Source of the DNA: Flavobacterium sp. KACC 22761
Lineage (GTDB): Bacteria > Bacteroidota > Bacteroidia > Flavobacteriales > Flavobacteriaceae
Reading direction: 5' to 3'
NCBI RefSeq assembly: GCF_034058155.1
Contig: NZ_CP139148.1
Location: forward strand, 1,364,001 to 1,428,000
Length of the DNA stretch: 64,000 nucleotides
The notes under the pieces are model-generated. The model worked only from the letters and a program-made list of their open reading frames with translations, was not told the origin of the DNA and ran no database searches. The translations under genes and the position numbers were made by a program. Below, piece after piece: positions 1-8,204 of the stretch (its first letter is position 1; each line of letters opens with the position of its first letter).

Positions 1-310
1 TATCAATTTTTGGTTCTTCACCAATTGTAGGAGCATATTCCGCCAAACTTACCTGAGTTGCATAATTTCCAGTTGTTGTCCCTAAAACTGGATTATCATA
101 AATACCCAAGGCATTTGTAGCCAAACCGTTTGACTGAACCGGTGTTACTTCTTGATTATAAGCTAAAACATCATATTTCTCTGGTGTCAAATCGAAGTGA
201 TTATCTCCAATTATATCATCACCAATCGCATTAAAATCTCTATCGCAGGAATATAAAAAAACAACCGTAGCTGCCACTAGAATTTTCTTAATAAAAGAAG
301 TATTATACAT
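1..310 (-). CDS. DUF4270-family lipoprotein, N-terminal part (runs off the left edge)
   Basis: The frame opens at the ATG at 308-310 and stays open to the left edge, so only about 103 N-terminal residues are visible. The start reads as a lipoprotein signal: a basic MYNTSFIKK end, a hydrophobic core, then LYSC with Cys22, followed by acidic and polar residues. The mature part (RDFNAIGDDIIGDNHFD, then an EKYDVLAYNQEV stretch) matches the start of DUF4270 proteins, which are outer-membrane-targeted lipoproteins of Bacteroidota with no assigned function. It begins 18 bp after the stop of the upstream glycosyltransferase-like gene, so the two are probably cotranscribed. The family call rests on recognising this N-terminal pattern. 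Confidence 0.75.
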   Translation of the reverse strand, partial: MYNTSFIKKILVAATVVFLYSCDRDFNAIGDDIIGDNHFDLTPEKYDVLAYNQEVTPVQSNGLATNALGIYDNPVLGTTTGNYATQVSLAEYAPTIGEEPKID

Positions 311-328
311 GTTTAAATTTAAAGTTAA

Positions 329-1135
329 TTAAAGACCCATTTTTCTATAGAAATTTGTATACGCCTCAGCGAACGCATCTTTCGGGGTGAAAGGTAAAAA
401 AGGTTTTCCTGAAGATTCTATAAATTTTGTTAAACTTGGGGAAACATTTTCAGATGCAATAATAACAGCATCTGAATGCAATATACTTGCTTTTAAAACA
501 TTCTCATAATTTGGAACTTCCAAATCAGCAACAGATTCATGAGGCACACCATCAAATTTAACTTTGTTGATCATTTCCATATCTAAATTCTCATCGAAAG
601 ACTGTCCGTAAACCGATGTTACAATTTTAGTTTCGGAAAATAGAGCTTCATTTTTATAATAATGCTTCATATAAATAGGAAGCATTGCTGCCAACCATCC
701 ATGAACGTGAATAATATCTGGGACCCAATTCAATTTTTTAACAGTTTCAACAACTCCTTTGGCAAAAAAGATCGCACGCTCATCATTGTCAGGATACAAC
801 GCACCTTCTTCGTCAGCAAAAGTTGCCTTACGCTTAAAATACTCATCATTATCAATAAAATAAACCTGAATTCTTTCTTTTGGAATTGAAGCAACTTTAA
901 TAATCAATGGCATATCTAAGTCATTCACTACCAAATTCATTCCAGAAAGCCTGATCACTTCGTGTAATTGATGTCTTCTCTCGTTGATATTTCCATATCT
1001 TGGCATGAAAATTCTTATCTGACCTCCTTGATCATTAATCATTTTCGGAACGTCATAAGACATTAAAGAAACCTCATTTTCAGCCAAATAAGGCACGACT
1101 TCAGATGATACATATAATATCCTCTTATCTTTCAT
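329..1135 (-). CDS. Glycogen/starch synthase catalytic-domain protein, N-terminal domain only
   Basis: This 268-residue protein begins ILYVSSEVVPYLAENEVS, which is the opening strand and loop of the GT5 (glycogen/starch synthase) N-terminal domain. The pattern continues with MPRYGNINERR, YFIDNDEYF and IIHVHGWLAAMLPIYMK. Bacterial glycogen synthases are about 480 residues. The C-terminal Rossmann half, which carries most of the ADP-glucose contacts, is absent here. The gene ends cleanly with no frameshift remnant downstream, so this looks like a stable short form rather than a recent truncation. Standalone glycosyltransfer activity is therefore doubtful. It is divergent from panC and followed closely by the DUF4270 lipoprotein gene. 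Confidence 0.8.
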   Translation of the reverse strand: MKDKRILYVSSEVVPYLAENEVSLMSYDVPKMINDQGGQIRIFMPRYGNINERRHQLHEVIRLSGMNLVVNDLDMPLIIKVASIPKERIQVYFIDNDEYFKRKATFADEEGALYPDNDERAIFFAKGVVETVKKLNWVPDIIHVHGWLAAMLPIYMKHYYKNEALFSETKIVTSVYGQSFDENLDMEMINKVKFDGVPHESVADLEVPNYENVLKASILHSDAVIIASENVSPSLTKFIESSGKPFLPFTPKDAFAEAYTNFYRKMGL

Positions 1136-1173
1136 AATAGTATTTTACTTAATTTTTGGTAATAAAAACGTCG

Positions 1174-1181
1174 CAAAATTA
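1174..1181 (-). promoter_or_regulatory. -7 promoter element (TAatTTTG) for the glycosyltransferase-like gene
   Basis: Read on the minus strand, this octamer is TAATTTTG, a full match to the Bacteroidota TAnnTTTG -7 element. It lies 38 bp upstream of the ATG at 1135. A good -33 TTG at the usual spacing was not seen. Confidence 0.6.
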
Positions 1182-1212
1182 CAAAATTTTATGCAGTTTA
1201 TAACTAATATAT

Positions 1213-1220
1213 TATGTTTG
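1213..1220 (+). promoter_or_regulatory. -7 promoter element (TAtgTTTG) for panC
   Basis: TATGTTTG matches TAnnTTTG and ends 23 bp before the ATG at 1244. The element contains an in-frame ATG at 1214. That ATG would lie upstream of the transcription start, and this supports the internal start for panC. Confidence 0.6.
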
Positions 1221-1243
1221 CACTAAATTTTAATAATACTGCC

Positions 1244-2092
1244 ATGCATATTTTTTACGGTAAAGTAGCTTTGATAGCTTATTTAAAAACTATCAAAACC
1301 GCAAATTCAACCATCGGATTTGTACCAACCATGGGAGCTTTACACCAAGGGCATCTGGCTTTAATGCAGCGATCACTTAAAGAAAACGACGACACCGTTG
1401 TAAGTATTTTCGTAAATCCAACTCAGTTCAACAATCCAGAAGATTTAGAAAAATATCCTCGAACTCTTGAAGAAGACGTAAAAAAAATGAGAGGATTAAG
1501 TGATAAAATAATTTTATACGCTCCTTCGGTCGAAGATATTTATGAAGGAAACACCATTTCGCAAACATTTGATTTCGACGGTTTAGAAAATCAGATGGAA
1601 GGAAAATTCAGACCCGGACATTTTAACGGCGTCGGAACCATCGTAAAACGTCTTTTTGAAATCGTAAATCCAACCAATGCTTATTTTGGAGAAAAAGATT
1701 TTCAGCAGTTGCAAATCGTCAAAAAATTGGTCGAAAAAAACAATCTGCCCGTAAATATTGTCGGCTGTCCAATTTTTAGAGAAGACAATCTTTTGGCAAT
1801 GAGTTCGCGCAACGAACGCTTAACGGCAGAAGAAAGAAAAGAAGCTTCAATCATTTACAAAACTTTAACCGAAGCTAAAGAAATTTTTCAAAAAGGTACT
1901 CCCGAAGAAACCATCAAATTTGTAGAAGATGCCTTCAAAGACAACGAAAGATTTGATCTTGAATATTTCGTGATTGCTGACGAATCTACATTATTACCAA
2001 TTGATCATAAAATTAATGACAAAAAATATCGTGCGTTTATAGCGGTATTTGTTAATTCTATAAGGTTAATTGACACCATTTCATTAAATTAA
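1244..2092 (+). CDS. panC: Pantothenate synthetase (pantoate--beta-alanine ligase)
   Basis: PanC joins pantoate and beta-alanine with ATP to give pantothenate, the last step of vitamin B5 synthesis before coenzyme A; it acts in the cytosol. The family marks are clear: VPTMGALHQGH with the HxGH-type nucleotide motif (H34, H37), FVNPTQF, YPRTLEEDV, the pantoate-binding EGKFRPGHFNGVGT stretch, YFGEKDFQQL, and the KMSKS-like MSSRNERL at about 186-193. An upstream in-frame ATG at 1214 lies inside a TAnnTTTG element. Starting at 1244 gives 282 residues, against 283 for the E. coli enzyme. panD follows after 14 bp and supplies beta-alanine, so the pair completes the pathway. Confidence 0.96.
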   Translation: MHIFYGKVALIAYLKTIKTANSTIGFVPTMGALHQGHLALMQRSLKENDDTVVSIFVNPTQFNNPEDLEKYPRTLEEDVKKMRGLSDKIILYAPSVEDIYEGNTISQTFDFDGLENQMEGKFRPGHFNGVGTIVKRLFEIVNPTNAYFGEKDFQQLQIVKKLVEKNNLPVNIVGCPIFREDNLLAMSSRNERLTAEERKEASIIYKTLTEAKEIFQKGTPEETIKFVEDAFKDNERFDLEYFVIADESTLLPIDHKINDKKYRAFIAVFVNSIRLIDTISLN

Positions 2093-2094
2093 AT

Positions 2095-2102
2095 TACCTT
2101 TG
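2095..2102 (+). promoter_or_regulatory. -7 promoter element (TAccTTTG) just before panD
   Basis: TACCTTTG lies between the panC stop (2092) and the panD ATG (2107). The start codon is only 5 bp past the element, so a transcript from here would be leaderless or nearly so. A TTG occurs 22 bp upstream, at 2070-2072. panD is probably also read from the panC promoter. Confidence 0.45.
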
Positions 2103-2106
2103 CAAC

Positions 2107-2457
2107 ATGCAAATTCAAGTTATAAAATCAAAAATTCATCGAGTAAAAGTTACTGGTGCCGATTTAAATTATATTGGCAGCATTACTATTGATGAAACAC
2201 TTCTGGAAGCTTCAAATATTATTGAAGGCGAAAAAGTATCTATCGTTAACATCAACAATGGCGAACGTTTTGAAACGTACGCTATAAAAGGCGAAAAAAA
2301 TTCAGGCGAAATCACCCTAAACGGTCCTGCTGCAAGAAAGGTTCAAAAAGATGACATCATCATCATCATTTCTTATGCAACTTTGGATTTTGAAGAAGCC
2401 AAAACCTTCAAGCCGTGGATTATTTTCCCTAACGAAAACGATAATTCGTTAACATAA
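2107..2457 (+). CDS. panD: Aspartate 1-decarboxylase
   Basis: PanD decarboxylates L-aspartate to beta-alanine with a pyruvoyl cofactor made by self-cleavage. The 116-residue sequence has the processing site Gly24-Ser25 within YIGSITID, exactly where the family cleaves. It also has the conserved MQIQVIKSKIHRVKVTGADLNY start and a later NGPAARK segment. Its length is normal for the proenzyme. It follows panC by 14 bp and carries its own possible promoter. The 184 bp after it, up to the next start, hold no gene that I can see. Confidence 0.97.
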   Translation: MQIQVIKSKIHRVKVTGADLNYIGSITIDETLLEASNIIEGEKVSIVNINNGERFETYAIKGEKNSGEITLNGPAARKVQKDDIIIIISYATLDFEEAKTFKPWIIFPNENDNSLT

Positions 2458-2653
2458 AACTAGTTTCAAACTTATTTTTACTTTCTATTTGTCAAAACCT
2501 TTTTGCACAAACAGATTTTCTTTTGCCTTAAATTAAAAATTTAACGTAAGAAATCATTGCTTTTTTTTTGCCTCAAAATAACAAAAAGCAAATAAAGTAT
2601 TATATTGCCATACAATTTCCAATACTTTTTTATTCACTGAAATGCCACAAATC

Positions 2654-3808
2654 ATGAAAAAAGTTTACCTGCTGCTTGTATTCATCTCTGTTTCTGTTTT
2701 TTCTCAGAAAAAATTCGATAATATTAAATCTGAAAAACTAGGTGAAGAACGAAGAATAACAATTGGACTTCCTGCTTCTTATGATGAAAAATCAGATCGA
2801 AAATATCCAGTTTTATATCTTTTTGATGGAGATTATTTATTTGACCCGTTTTTGGGAGCTGTAAATTACGGATCGTATTGGGATGACATTCCTGAAATGA
2901 TTATTATTGGAATTCATCAAAATAAAAATGATGAGCGTGAAGACGATTCAACAATCGATCAAAATGAAGGTCTTCCATTTGAAAAAGGTGCGAAGTTTTT
3001 TGAATTCGTAGGTGCAGAATTAATTCCATATATTGAAAAAAAATACCATACAGCGCCTTTCAGAATCATTGCAGGTCATGACATAACAGCAAGTTTTGCT
3101 AATTTTTATTTATATAAAGAAGAACCAATTTTTAACGCCTATATTTGTTTAAGTCCAGAACTTGCTCCAAAAATGGAAGTTCGAATTGCAGAAAAATTTG
3201 CAAAAATCCAAAAACCAATTTTCTATTATCTTTCTGCTGGAGAAGGTGATAATAAAAGAATTAAAGAACCGATTGAAAAATTAAACAGCAATATTAAAAT
3301 CGCAAATAATCCGTTAGTGAATTATAAATACGACGTATTCAAAGGCGCTACACATTATACCGAGGTTTTGCATTCAATTCCGAATGCATTGTATCAAATT
3401 TTTGAATCGTACAGGCCAATTAATTCTGCTGAATACAATGAAAAAATTGCAGTTCTCGAAACAGGCTATGCTGATTATCTAGAAAAAAAATACGCAACGA
3501 TGTCTGAAATTTTAGGCTATCAGGTTCCTGTCAGAATGAATGATTTTAAGGTAATTGAAAACATTATCCTTAAGAAAAATGCTTATGATGAATTAGGAAA
3601 AATGGCTGAAATAGGAAACGTAAATTATCCAAAAGCCATGTTGGGAGAATATGAATTAGGCTTGATGTACGAAAAAATGGGCGATCCAAAACATGCTTCA
3701 AAAAAATATCAAAATGCTTCTCAAATGGAGCCAATTGGAGATTTGAACAAAGATTTGATGTATGAGAAAATTGACGAAATGAATACGCTTGCCAAAAAAA
3801 CTAAATAA
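2654..3808 (+). CDS. Secreted alpha/beta-hydrolase (esterase-like) protein with altered nucleophile elbow
   Basis: A cleavable signal peptide (MKKVYLLLVFISVSVFSQ) precedes an esterase-type alpha/beta fold: RRITIGLPASYDE, KYPVLYLFDGD, MIIIGIHQN and a FFEFVGAELIPYIEKKY segment. Where the family has the nucleophile elbow GHSxGG, this protein has GHDITA (Gly141, His142, Asp143), so the Ser is replaced by Asp. A His sits in FKGATHYTEVLHS. Residues beyond about 250 form an alpha-helical TPR-like tail. The ATG at 2654 is preferred over 2642 because it starts the signal peptide. The stop overlaps the radA start (TAATG). It may be a non-hydrolytic relative or use an Asp nucleophile. Confidence 0.75.
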   Translation: MKKVYLLLVFISVSVFSQKKFDNIKSEKLGEERRITIGLPASYDEKSDRKYPVLYLFDGDYLFDPFLGAVNYGSYWDDIPEMIIIGIHQNKNDEREDDSTIDQNEGLPFEKGAKFFEFVGAELIPYIEKKYHTAPFRIIAGHDITASFANFYLYKEEPIFNAYICLSPELAPKMEVRIAEKFAKIQKPIFYYLSAGEGDNKRIKEPIEKLNSNIKIANNPLVNYKYDVFKGATHYTEVLHSIPNALYQIFESYRPINSAEYNEKIAVLETGYADYLEKKYATMSEILGYQVPVRMNDFKVIENIILKKNAYDELGKMAEIGNVNYPKAMLGEYELGLMYEKMGDPKHASKKYQNASQMEPIGDLNKDLMYEKIDEMNTLAKKTK

Positions 3809-5169
3809 TGTCAAAAGTTAAAACTTCCTTTTTTTGCCAAAATTGCGGTACTCAATATGCCAAATGGCAGGGACAATGCAACGCTTGCAAAGAATGGAAT
3901 ACTATTGCTGAAGAAATTATTCAGAAGCAGGAAAAAGTGGCTTGGAAAAGCGAACCAACTCCAACAAACAGAGCGCCACGACCTTTAAAAATAACCGAAA
4001 TCGATTCGGCACAGGAAATCCGAATGGATACTACTGATGGCGAATTGAATCGTGTTCTTGGAGGCGGAATTGTTCCGGGATCGTTAACGCTTTTGGGTGG
4101 TGAACCAGGAATTGGAAAAAGCACACTTTTACTTCAAATCTCATTAAAATTACCATATAAAACATTGTATGTTTCTGGCGAGGAAAGTCAGAAACAAATA
4201 AAAATGCGCGCCGAAAGAATTACACCAAACAGTGATAACTGCTACATTCTGACGGAAACAAAAACGCAAAATATCTTCAAGCAAATTGAGGCAATTCAAC
4301 CAGAAATTGTCATTATCGATTCGATTCAAACGTTACATACCGATTATATCGAATCGACAGCAGGAAGTATTTCTCAAATTAGAGAAACTACTGCCGAATT
4401 GATCAAATTTGCGAAAGAAACTAATATTCCCGTCATTTTAATCGGACATATTACCAAAGACGGAAATATCGCCGGACCAAAAATATTGGAACACATGGTC
4501 GACACGGTTCTTCAATTTGAAGGCGATAGAAATCATATTTACCGAATTCTTCGTTCCTTAAAAAACCGTTTTGGTTCAACCTCTGAACTCGGCATTTATG
4601 AAATGCTTGGAAGCGGTTTGCGAGAAGTGAGCAATCCGTCAGAAATATTGATTTCACACAAAGACGAAGAATTATCTGGAACCGCAATTGCCACAACACT
4701 TGAAGGCATGCGCCCGCTGATGATCGAAATTCAGTCTTTGGTCAGCACAGCTGTTTACGGAACACCACAAAGAAGCACAACTGGATATAACGCCAAAAGA
4801 TTAAACATGATTTTGGCCGTTTTAGAAAAAAGAGCCGGATTCCGATTGGGTGCAAAAGACGTTTTCCTAAATGTCACGGGCGGAATTTCTGTTGATGATC
4901 CCGCAATTGATTTGGCCGTTGTTGCTGCGATTTTGTCTTCGAACGAAGATATTCCGGTTGGAAAAGGATTCTGCTTTGCAGGCGAAGTTGGACTTTCTGG
5001 CGAAATTCGTCCGGTAAACCGAGTGGATCAGCGTATTCAGGAAGCTGAAAAATTAGGTTTCGACACGATCTTTGTTTCAAAATACAATAAAATTGCTTTA
5101 AAAAATACAGGAATCAAAATTGAGCTTGTAGCAAAAATCGAAGATGTTGCAAGTATTCTTTTTGGCTGA
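3808..5169 (+). CDS. radA: DNA repair protein RadA
   Basis: RadA is a RecA-related ATPase that drives branch migration of recombination intermediates in the cytosol. The 453-residue sequence shows all the hallmarks: an N-terminal C4 zinc finger (Cys10, Cys13, Cys24, Cys27), Walker A GGEPGIGKST at 97-106, Walker B VIIDSIQT around 168-175, the RadA signature KNRFG at 252-256, and a C-terminal Lon-protease-like domain (LNVTGGISVDDPAIDLAV). Translation is probably coupled to the upstream esterase-like gene, because the TAA and ATG share one base. This is an unusual partner for a repair gene, and a functional link is only inferred. Confidence 0.97.
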   Translation: MSKVKTSFFCQNCGTQYAKWQGQCNACKEWNTIAEEIIQKQEKVAWKSEPTPTNRAPRPLKITEIDSAQEIRMDTTDGELNRVLGGGIVPGSLTLLGGEPGIGKSTLLLQISLKLPYKTLYVSGEESQKQIKMRAERITPNSDNCYILTETKTQNIFKQIEAIQPEIVIIDSIQTLHTDYIESTAGSISQIRETTAELIKFAKETNIPVILIGHITKDGNIAGPKILEHMVDTVLQFEGDRNHIYRILRSLKNRFGSTSELGIYEMLGSGLREVSNPSEILISHKDEELSGTAIATTLEGMRPLMIEIQSLVSTAVYGTPQRSTTGYNAKRLNMILAVLEKRAGFRLGAKDVFLNVTGGISVDDPAIDLAVVAAILSSNEDIPVGKGFCFAGEVGLSGEIRPVNRVDQRIQEAEKLGFDTIFVSKYNKIALKNTGIKIELVAKIEDVASILFG

Positions 5170-5189
5170 TTTCTGCTAAAAATACCACT

Positions 5190-7154
5190 ATGAATTTTCC
5201 AAAACAAAAACTATTTAAAGCCCTAAAAATACTCGGAGTACTATTGGTTTTGCTTTGCATTGCCCTTTATTATTTTCGCGATTCCCTTTTAAAACAAGCT
5301 ATTGCAAAAGTTACCCATAAAATGGCGGTGAGTTATAATAGCGATTTCTCTGTAAAAGAGGCTTCCTTTGATGGCTTATCTACTATCAAATTAAAAGACA
5401 TTGTTTTAGTTCCAAAAAATGCTGATACTTTACTTAAAATCCAAAATATTGAAACTAGTGTCAGTTTAAGCAATTTACTAATTGGCGATGTGCAAGTTGG
5501 AACTTTAAAAATGAACAATGGTTACATTCAATTGGTCAAAAAAGGAAAAATCAGAAACTTTGATGCTTTCTTAAAAAGAAACAGTGACGATTCTGAAAAA
5601 AGCGAAAAACGTAAATATGGTGCTTTTGCTTACCGAATCATTTCAAAACTCTTGAATTTGGTTCCGACTGATATGAATCTGGAAAACTTCCAATTCAAAA
5701 TTGATGACAACGGCAAAAAAACGAATATCGCAATCAATAAGCTGGTTTTAGACAACAAACAACTCGAAACCAACATTCATGTGGTAAGCAAAGATTTTGA
5801 TCAAAAATGGAACTTAAAAGGCTTTGCTGATCCTAGAAATCAAAAGGCCGATATTCGATTTTTCAATTTAGACACAGGAGCGATCAAAGTGCCGTATCTT
5901 GATGAACGCTACAACTTAAAAGCCAGTTTTGATTCGATTCGATTAAATGTCGAAAAAATTGACAAAAGCGGTGGCGAACTTCACATTGATGGTTTTACTT
6001 CGATTACCAATTTAAAAATCAATCATCCAAAAATTGCCAGCAAGGATGTAGTGATCAAAAATGCGCGTTTCGACTATCGATTTTTATTGGGTGACGATTT
6101 TATTTCGATTGACAGTACTTCGACAATGCAGTTGAACAAAATAAAAGTGAAACCGTACATTTCGTATAACACCGAAAAAGATACCGTTTACACATTGAAA
6201 GTCGATATTCCGAAAATGAAAGCGCAAGATTTTATTGTTTCCTTACCAGATGGATTGTTTACGCATTTCCAAGGAATGGAAGCAACCGGAAATTTTGATT
6301 ATAAATTGGATTTCAAATTCAATAAAAACAAACCCAATACGCTTGTTTTTGACAGTAAACTCAACAAAGAAGATTTACGAATCACCAAATATGGCGAAGC
6401 CGATTTAAACAAACTAAACGGAGAATTTGTTTATCGCGCAATTATTCAGAATGTATTGCAACGACCAGTTTTGGTTGGAACAGGAAATCCAAATTACACA
6501 CCTTTAGACCAAATTTCTCCTTATTTGAGAAAATGTGTTTTAACAACTGAAGATCCTTCTTTCTTCTCGCATCGCGGTTTTATCAATGAAGCTTTCAAGC
6601 AATCCATTCTGAAGAATATTAGAACCAAGAAATTTTCTCGAGGCGCTAGTACGATCAGCATGCAGTTGATTAAAAATGTCTTTTTAACGCGTGAAAAAAC
6701 GCTTTCGCGAAAGCTTGAAGAAATCCTATTAGTTTACATTTTAGAAAACAACCGAATTGTTAGCAAAGAAAGAATGTTGGAAGTATATTTCAACATCATC
6801 GAATGGGGACCAAATGTTTACGGAATTGGCGAAGCAAGTCATTTCTATTTCCAAAAAAGCCCAGCCGATTTAAATGTTGATGAATGTTTATACTTGGCAA
6901 CCATTATTCCGAAGCCACGAAAATTCATGTATCAATTTAACGATCAAGGAAATCTGAAAGATTACGCAATAAAAAATCAGAAGTTTTTAAAGAACTTGAT
7001 GTTCCGCAGAGGTTTATTAGTTCCTGAAGATACAATTGGGCAATTGCCGGTTTATATTTCTGGAAATGCGCGTTCGCTTATAAAAATCAAAGCTCCGGAT
7101 TCTACAGCAGTTAAATTGGACTCACTAGCAACAGATGACGAATTTGATTTGTAA
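5190..7154 (+). CDS. Membrane-anchored monofunctional peptidoglycan transglycosylase (GT51) with AsmA-like N-terminal region
   Basis: One N-terminal membrane helix (about residues 10-28) is followed by about 380 residues that resemble AsmA-like beta-rich periplasmic repeats (FSVKEASFDGLSTIKLKDIVLV). A C-terminal GT51 domain follows from about residue 415. It carries the catalytic Glu454 in LTTEDPSFFSHRGF, the RGASTISMQLIKN motif near 484-495, and the KLEEILLVYILE and MLEVYFNIIEWG stretches. There is no penicillin-binding transpeptidase domain, so it should polymerise lipid II glycan strands without crosslinking. It starts 20 bp after radA. Its long linker is much larger than that of classical MtgA (about 240 residues). 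Confidence 0.88.
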   Translation: MNFPKQKLFKALKILGVLLVLLCIALYYFRDSLLKQAIAKVTHKMAVSYNSDFSVKEASFDGLSTIKLKDIVLVPKNADTLLKIQNIETSVSLSNLLIGDVQVGTLKMNNGYIQLVKKGKIRNFDAFLKRNSDDSEKSEKRKYGAFAYRIISKLLNLVPTDMNLENFQFKIDDNGKKTNIAINKLVLDNKQLETNIHVVSKDFDQKWNLKGFADPRNQKADIRFFNLDTGAIKVPYLDERYNLKASFDSIRLNVEKIDKSGGELHIDGFTSITNLKINHPKIASKDVVIKNARFDYRFLLGDDFISIDSTSTMQLNKIKVKPYISYNTEKDTVYTLKVDIPKMKAQDFIVSLPDGLFTHFQGMEATGNFDYKLDFKFNKNKPNTLVFDSKLNKEDLRITKYGEADLNKLNGEFVYRAIIQNVLQRPVLVGTGNPNYTPLDQISPYLRKCVLTTEDPSFFSHRGFINEAFKQSILKNIRTKKFSRGASTISMQLIKNVFLTREKTLSRKLEEILLVYILENNRIVSKERMLEVYFNIIEWGPNVYGIGEASHFYFQKSPADLNVDECLYLATIIPKPRKFMYQFNDQGNLKDYAIKNQKFLKNLMFRRGLLVPEDTIGQLPVYISGNARSLIKIKAPDSTAVKLDSLATDDEFDL

Positions 7155-7457
7155 GAGAGTTTTGCCACGAAGGCGCTAAGACACAAAGGTTTTTTCTAAG
7201 TTTGGTGTTATAATCTCGCAGAGTCGTAAAGTTTTAAGTTCAATAGCGTCCAGCTTTAGCTGGATGAAAATATAAACGCAACGAAAAGGGCTTTAGCCAA
7301 ACTTTAAGGTTTGGCTAAAGCCCTTTTGATATCAATTTCAATTCCCCTAGCTAAAGCTAGGGGCTATTAAAAAACTTTGCGACTCTGCGACTTTGCGAGC
7401 AAATTCAACAAGCTTTAAAAAAAACTTCGTGCCTTAGCGTCTTCCTGGCAAAAAACA
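7155..7457. repeat. Intergenic repeat cluster: inverted 8-bp-period arrays around hairpins
   Basis: This 303-bp gap holds no gene. On its left are 8-bp units in plus orientation (CACGAAGG, CGCTAAGA, CACAAAGG at 7166-7189; CGCAGAGT, CGTAAAGT at 7217-7232). On its right are units of the opposite orientation (actttgcg type at 7374-7399; CTTCGTGC, CTTAGCGT, CTTCCTGG at 7425-7448). Between them are three hairpins: TCCAGCTTTAGCTGGA near 7248, the long stem at 7284-7327, and CCCCTAGCTAAAGCTAGGGG near 7346-7365. The gap separates convergent genes. Confidence 0.75.
7284..7327. terminator. Perfect 19-bp hairpin, probable bidirectional terminator or REP-like element
   Basis: Arms 7284-7302 and 7309-7327 are perfect reverse complements (AAAAGGGCTTTAGCCAAAC) around a 6-base loop. 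The stem is flanked by A and T runs in both directions. It sits between the convergent transglycosylase and response-regulator genes, so it could end both transcripts. Its GGCTTTAGCC core recurs in the neighbouring smaller hairpins, which suggests a mobile REP-like origin. Confidence 0.6.
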
Positions 7458-8204
7458 TTATTTAAAGTTCTTCAAAAACTCTTCTTTATAAGTTGACGAA
7501 ACTTCAATTTCAGCACCATCATTAAGCGTCACGATTCCGCCTTTGTTATACGATTTCACGCAATTGATATTGATGATATGCGATTTATGAACCCGAATAA
7601 AAGGCAACGGCAGAATCTCTGAAAAATGTTTCAGGAAACGGCAGACCATTTTTTTGCTTCCGTCGTTGAGATGTAAATCCGTAAAATTTCCATTACCGCG
7701 AAGGCGTACGATTTCTTCCATTTTTACAACTTCAAAACCTTCGAGGGTTGGCAGGATGACTTGTTGTTTTTCGGGTTTCTGTTCATGAAAATTTTCAACG
7801 ATGATTTTATTTCTGTTGAAGATTTCATGATTCATAATTTGATGCTGAACTTTATTAACCGCGACAATCAGTTCTTCAATACTAATTGGTTTTAAAAGAT
7901 AATACGCAGCGCTTTGATTCAAAGCTCGAAGCGAATATTCAGAAAATGCAGTAACAAAAATAGTTTCAAAATGCAAATCTTTACAAGCTTCCAAAACATC
8001 AAAAGCATTTCCGAAAGGCATTTCGACATCCAGAAAAACCAATTGTGGTTTCAATTCATGAAGCAACGGAACAGCTTCTTTGATGTTCTGCGCTTCACCA
8101 ATAACCTCAACCTGCGGACAATACTTACTCAAATAATTTTTGAGCACTTCTCGCGCAGCAAGTTCGTCTTCTACAATTACACTTTTTATCTTTTGGAGCG
8201 TCAT
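7458..8204 (-). CDS. LytTR-family DNA-binding response regulator
   Basis: The 248-residue protein has an N-terminal receiver domain: acidic residues in VIVEDELAARE, phospho-acceptor Asp59 in LVFLDVEMP, Thr in FVTAFSEYS and Lys in YLLKPISIEEL. A C-terminal LytTR domain follows from about residue 145 (VVKMEEIVRLRGNGNFTDLHL, then FIRVHKSHIININCVKSY). LytTR proteins bind paired direct repeats spaced by about two helical turns. Its start overlaps the stop of the histidine kinase gene by 4 bp (ATGA). Two matching promoter elements, upstream of the divergent SIMPL gene and of the VWA gene, are its likely targets. Confidence 0.93.
   Translation of the reverse strand: MTLQKIKSVIVEDELAAREVLKNYLSKYCPQVEVIGEAQNIKEAVPLLHELKPQLVFLDVEMPFGNAFDVLEACKDLHFETIFVTAFSEYSLRALNQSAAYYLLKPISIEELIVAVNKVQHQIMNHEIFNRNKIIVENFHEQKPEKQQVILPTLEGFEVVKMEEIVRLRGNGNFTDLHLNDGSKKMVCRFLKHFSEILPLPFIRVHKSHIININCVKSYNKGGIVTLNDGAEIEVSSTYKEEFLKNFK

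Noticed and set aside
3921..4124. Antisense frames within radA and other housekeeping genes
   Set aside because: They lie wholly inside conserved genes in other frames, have no promoter and match no family.
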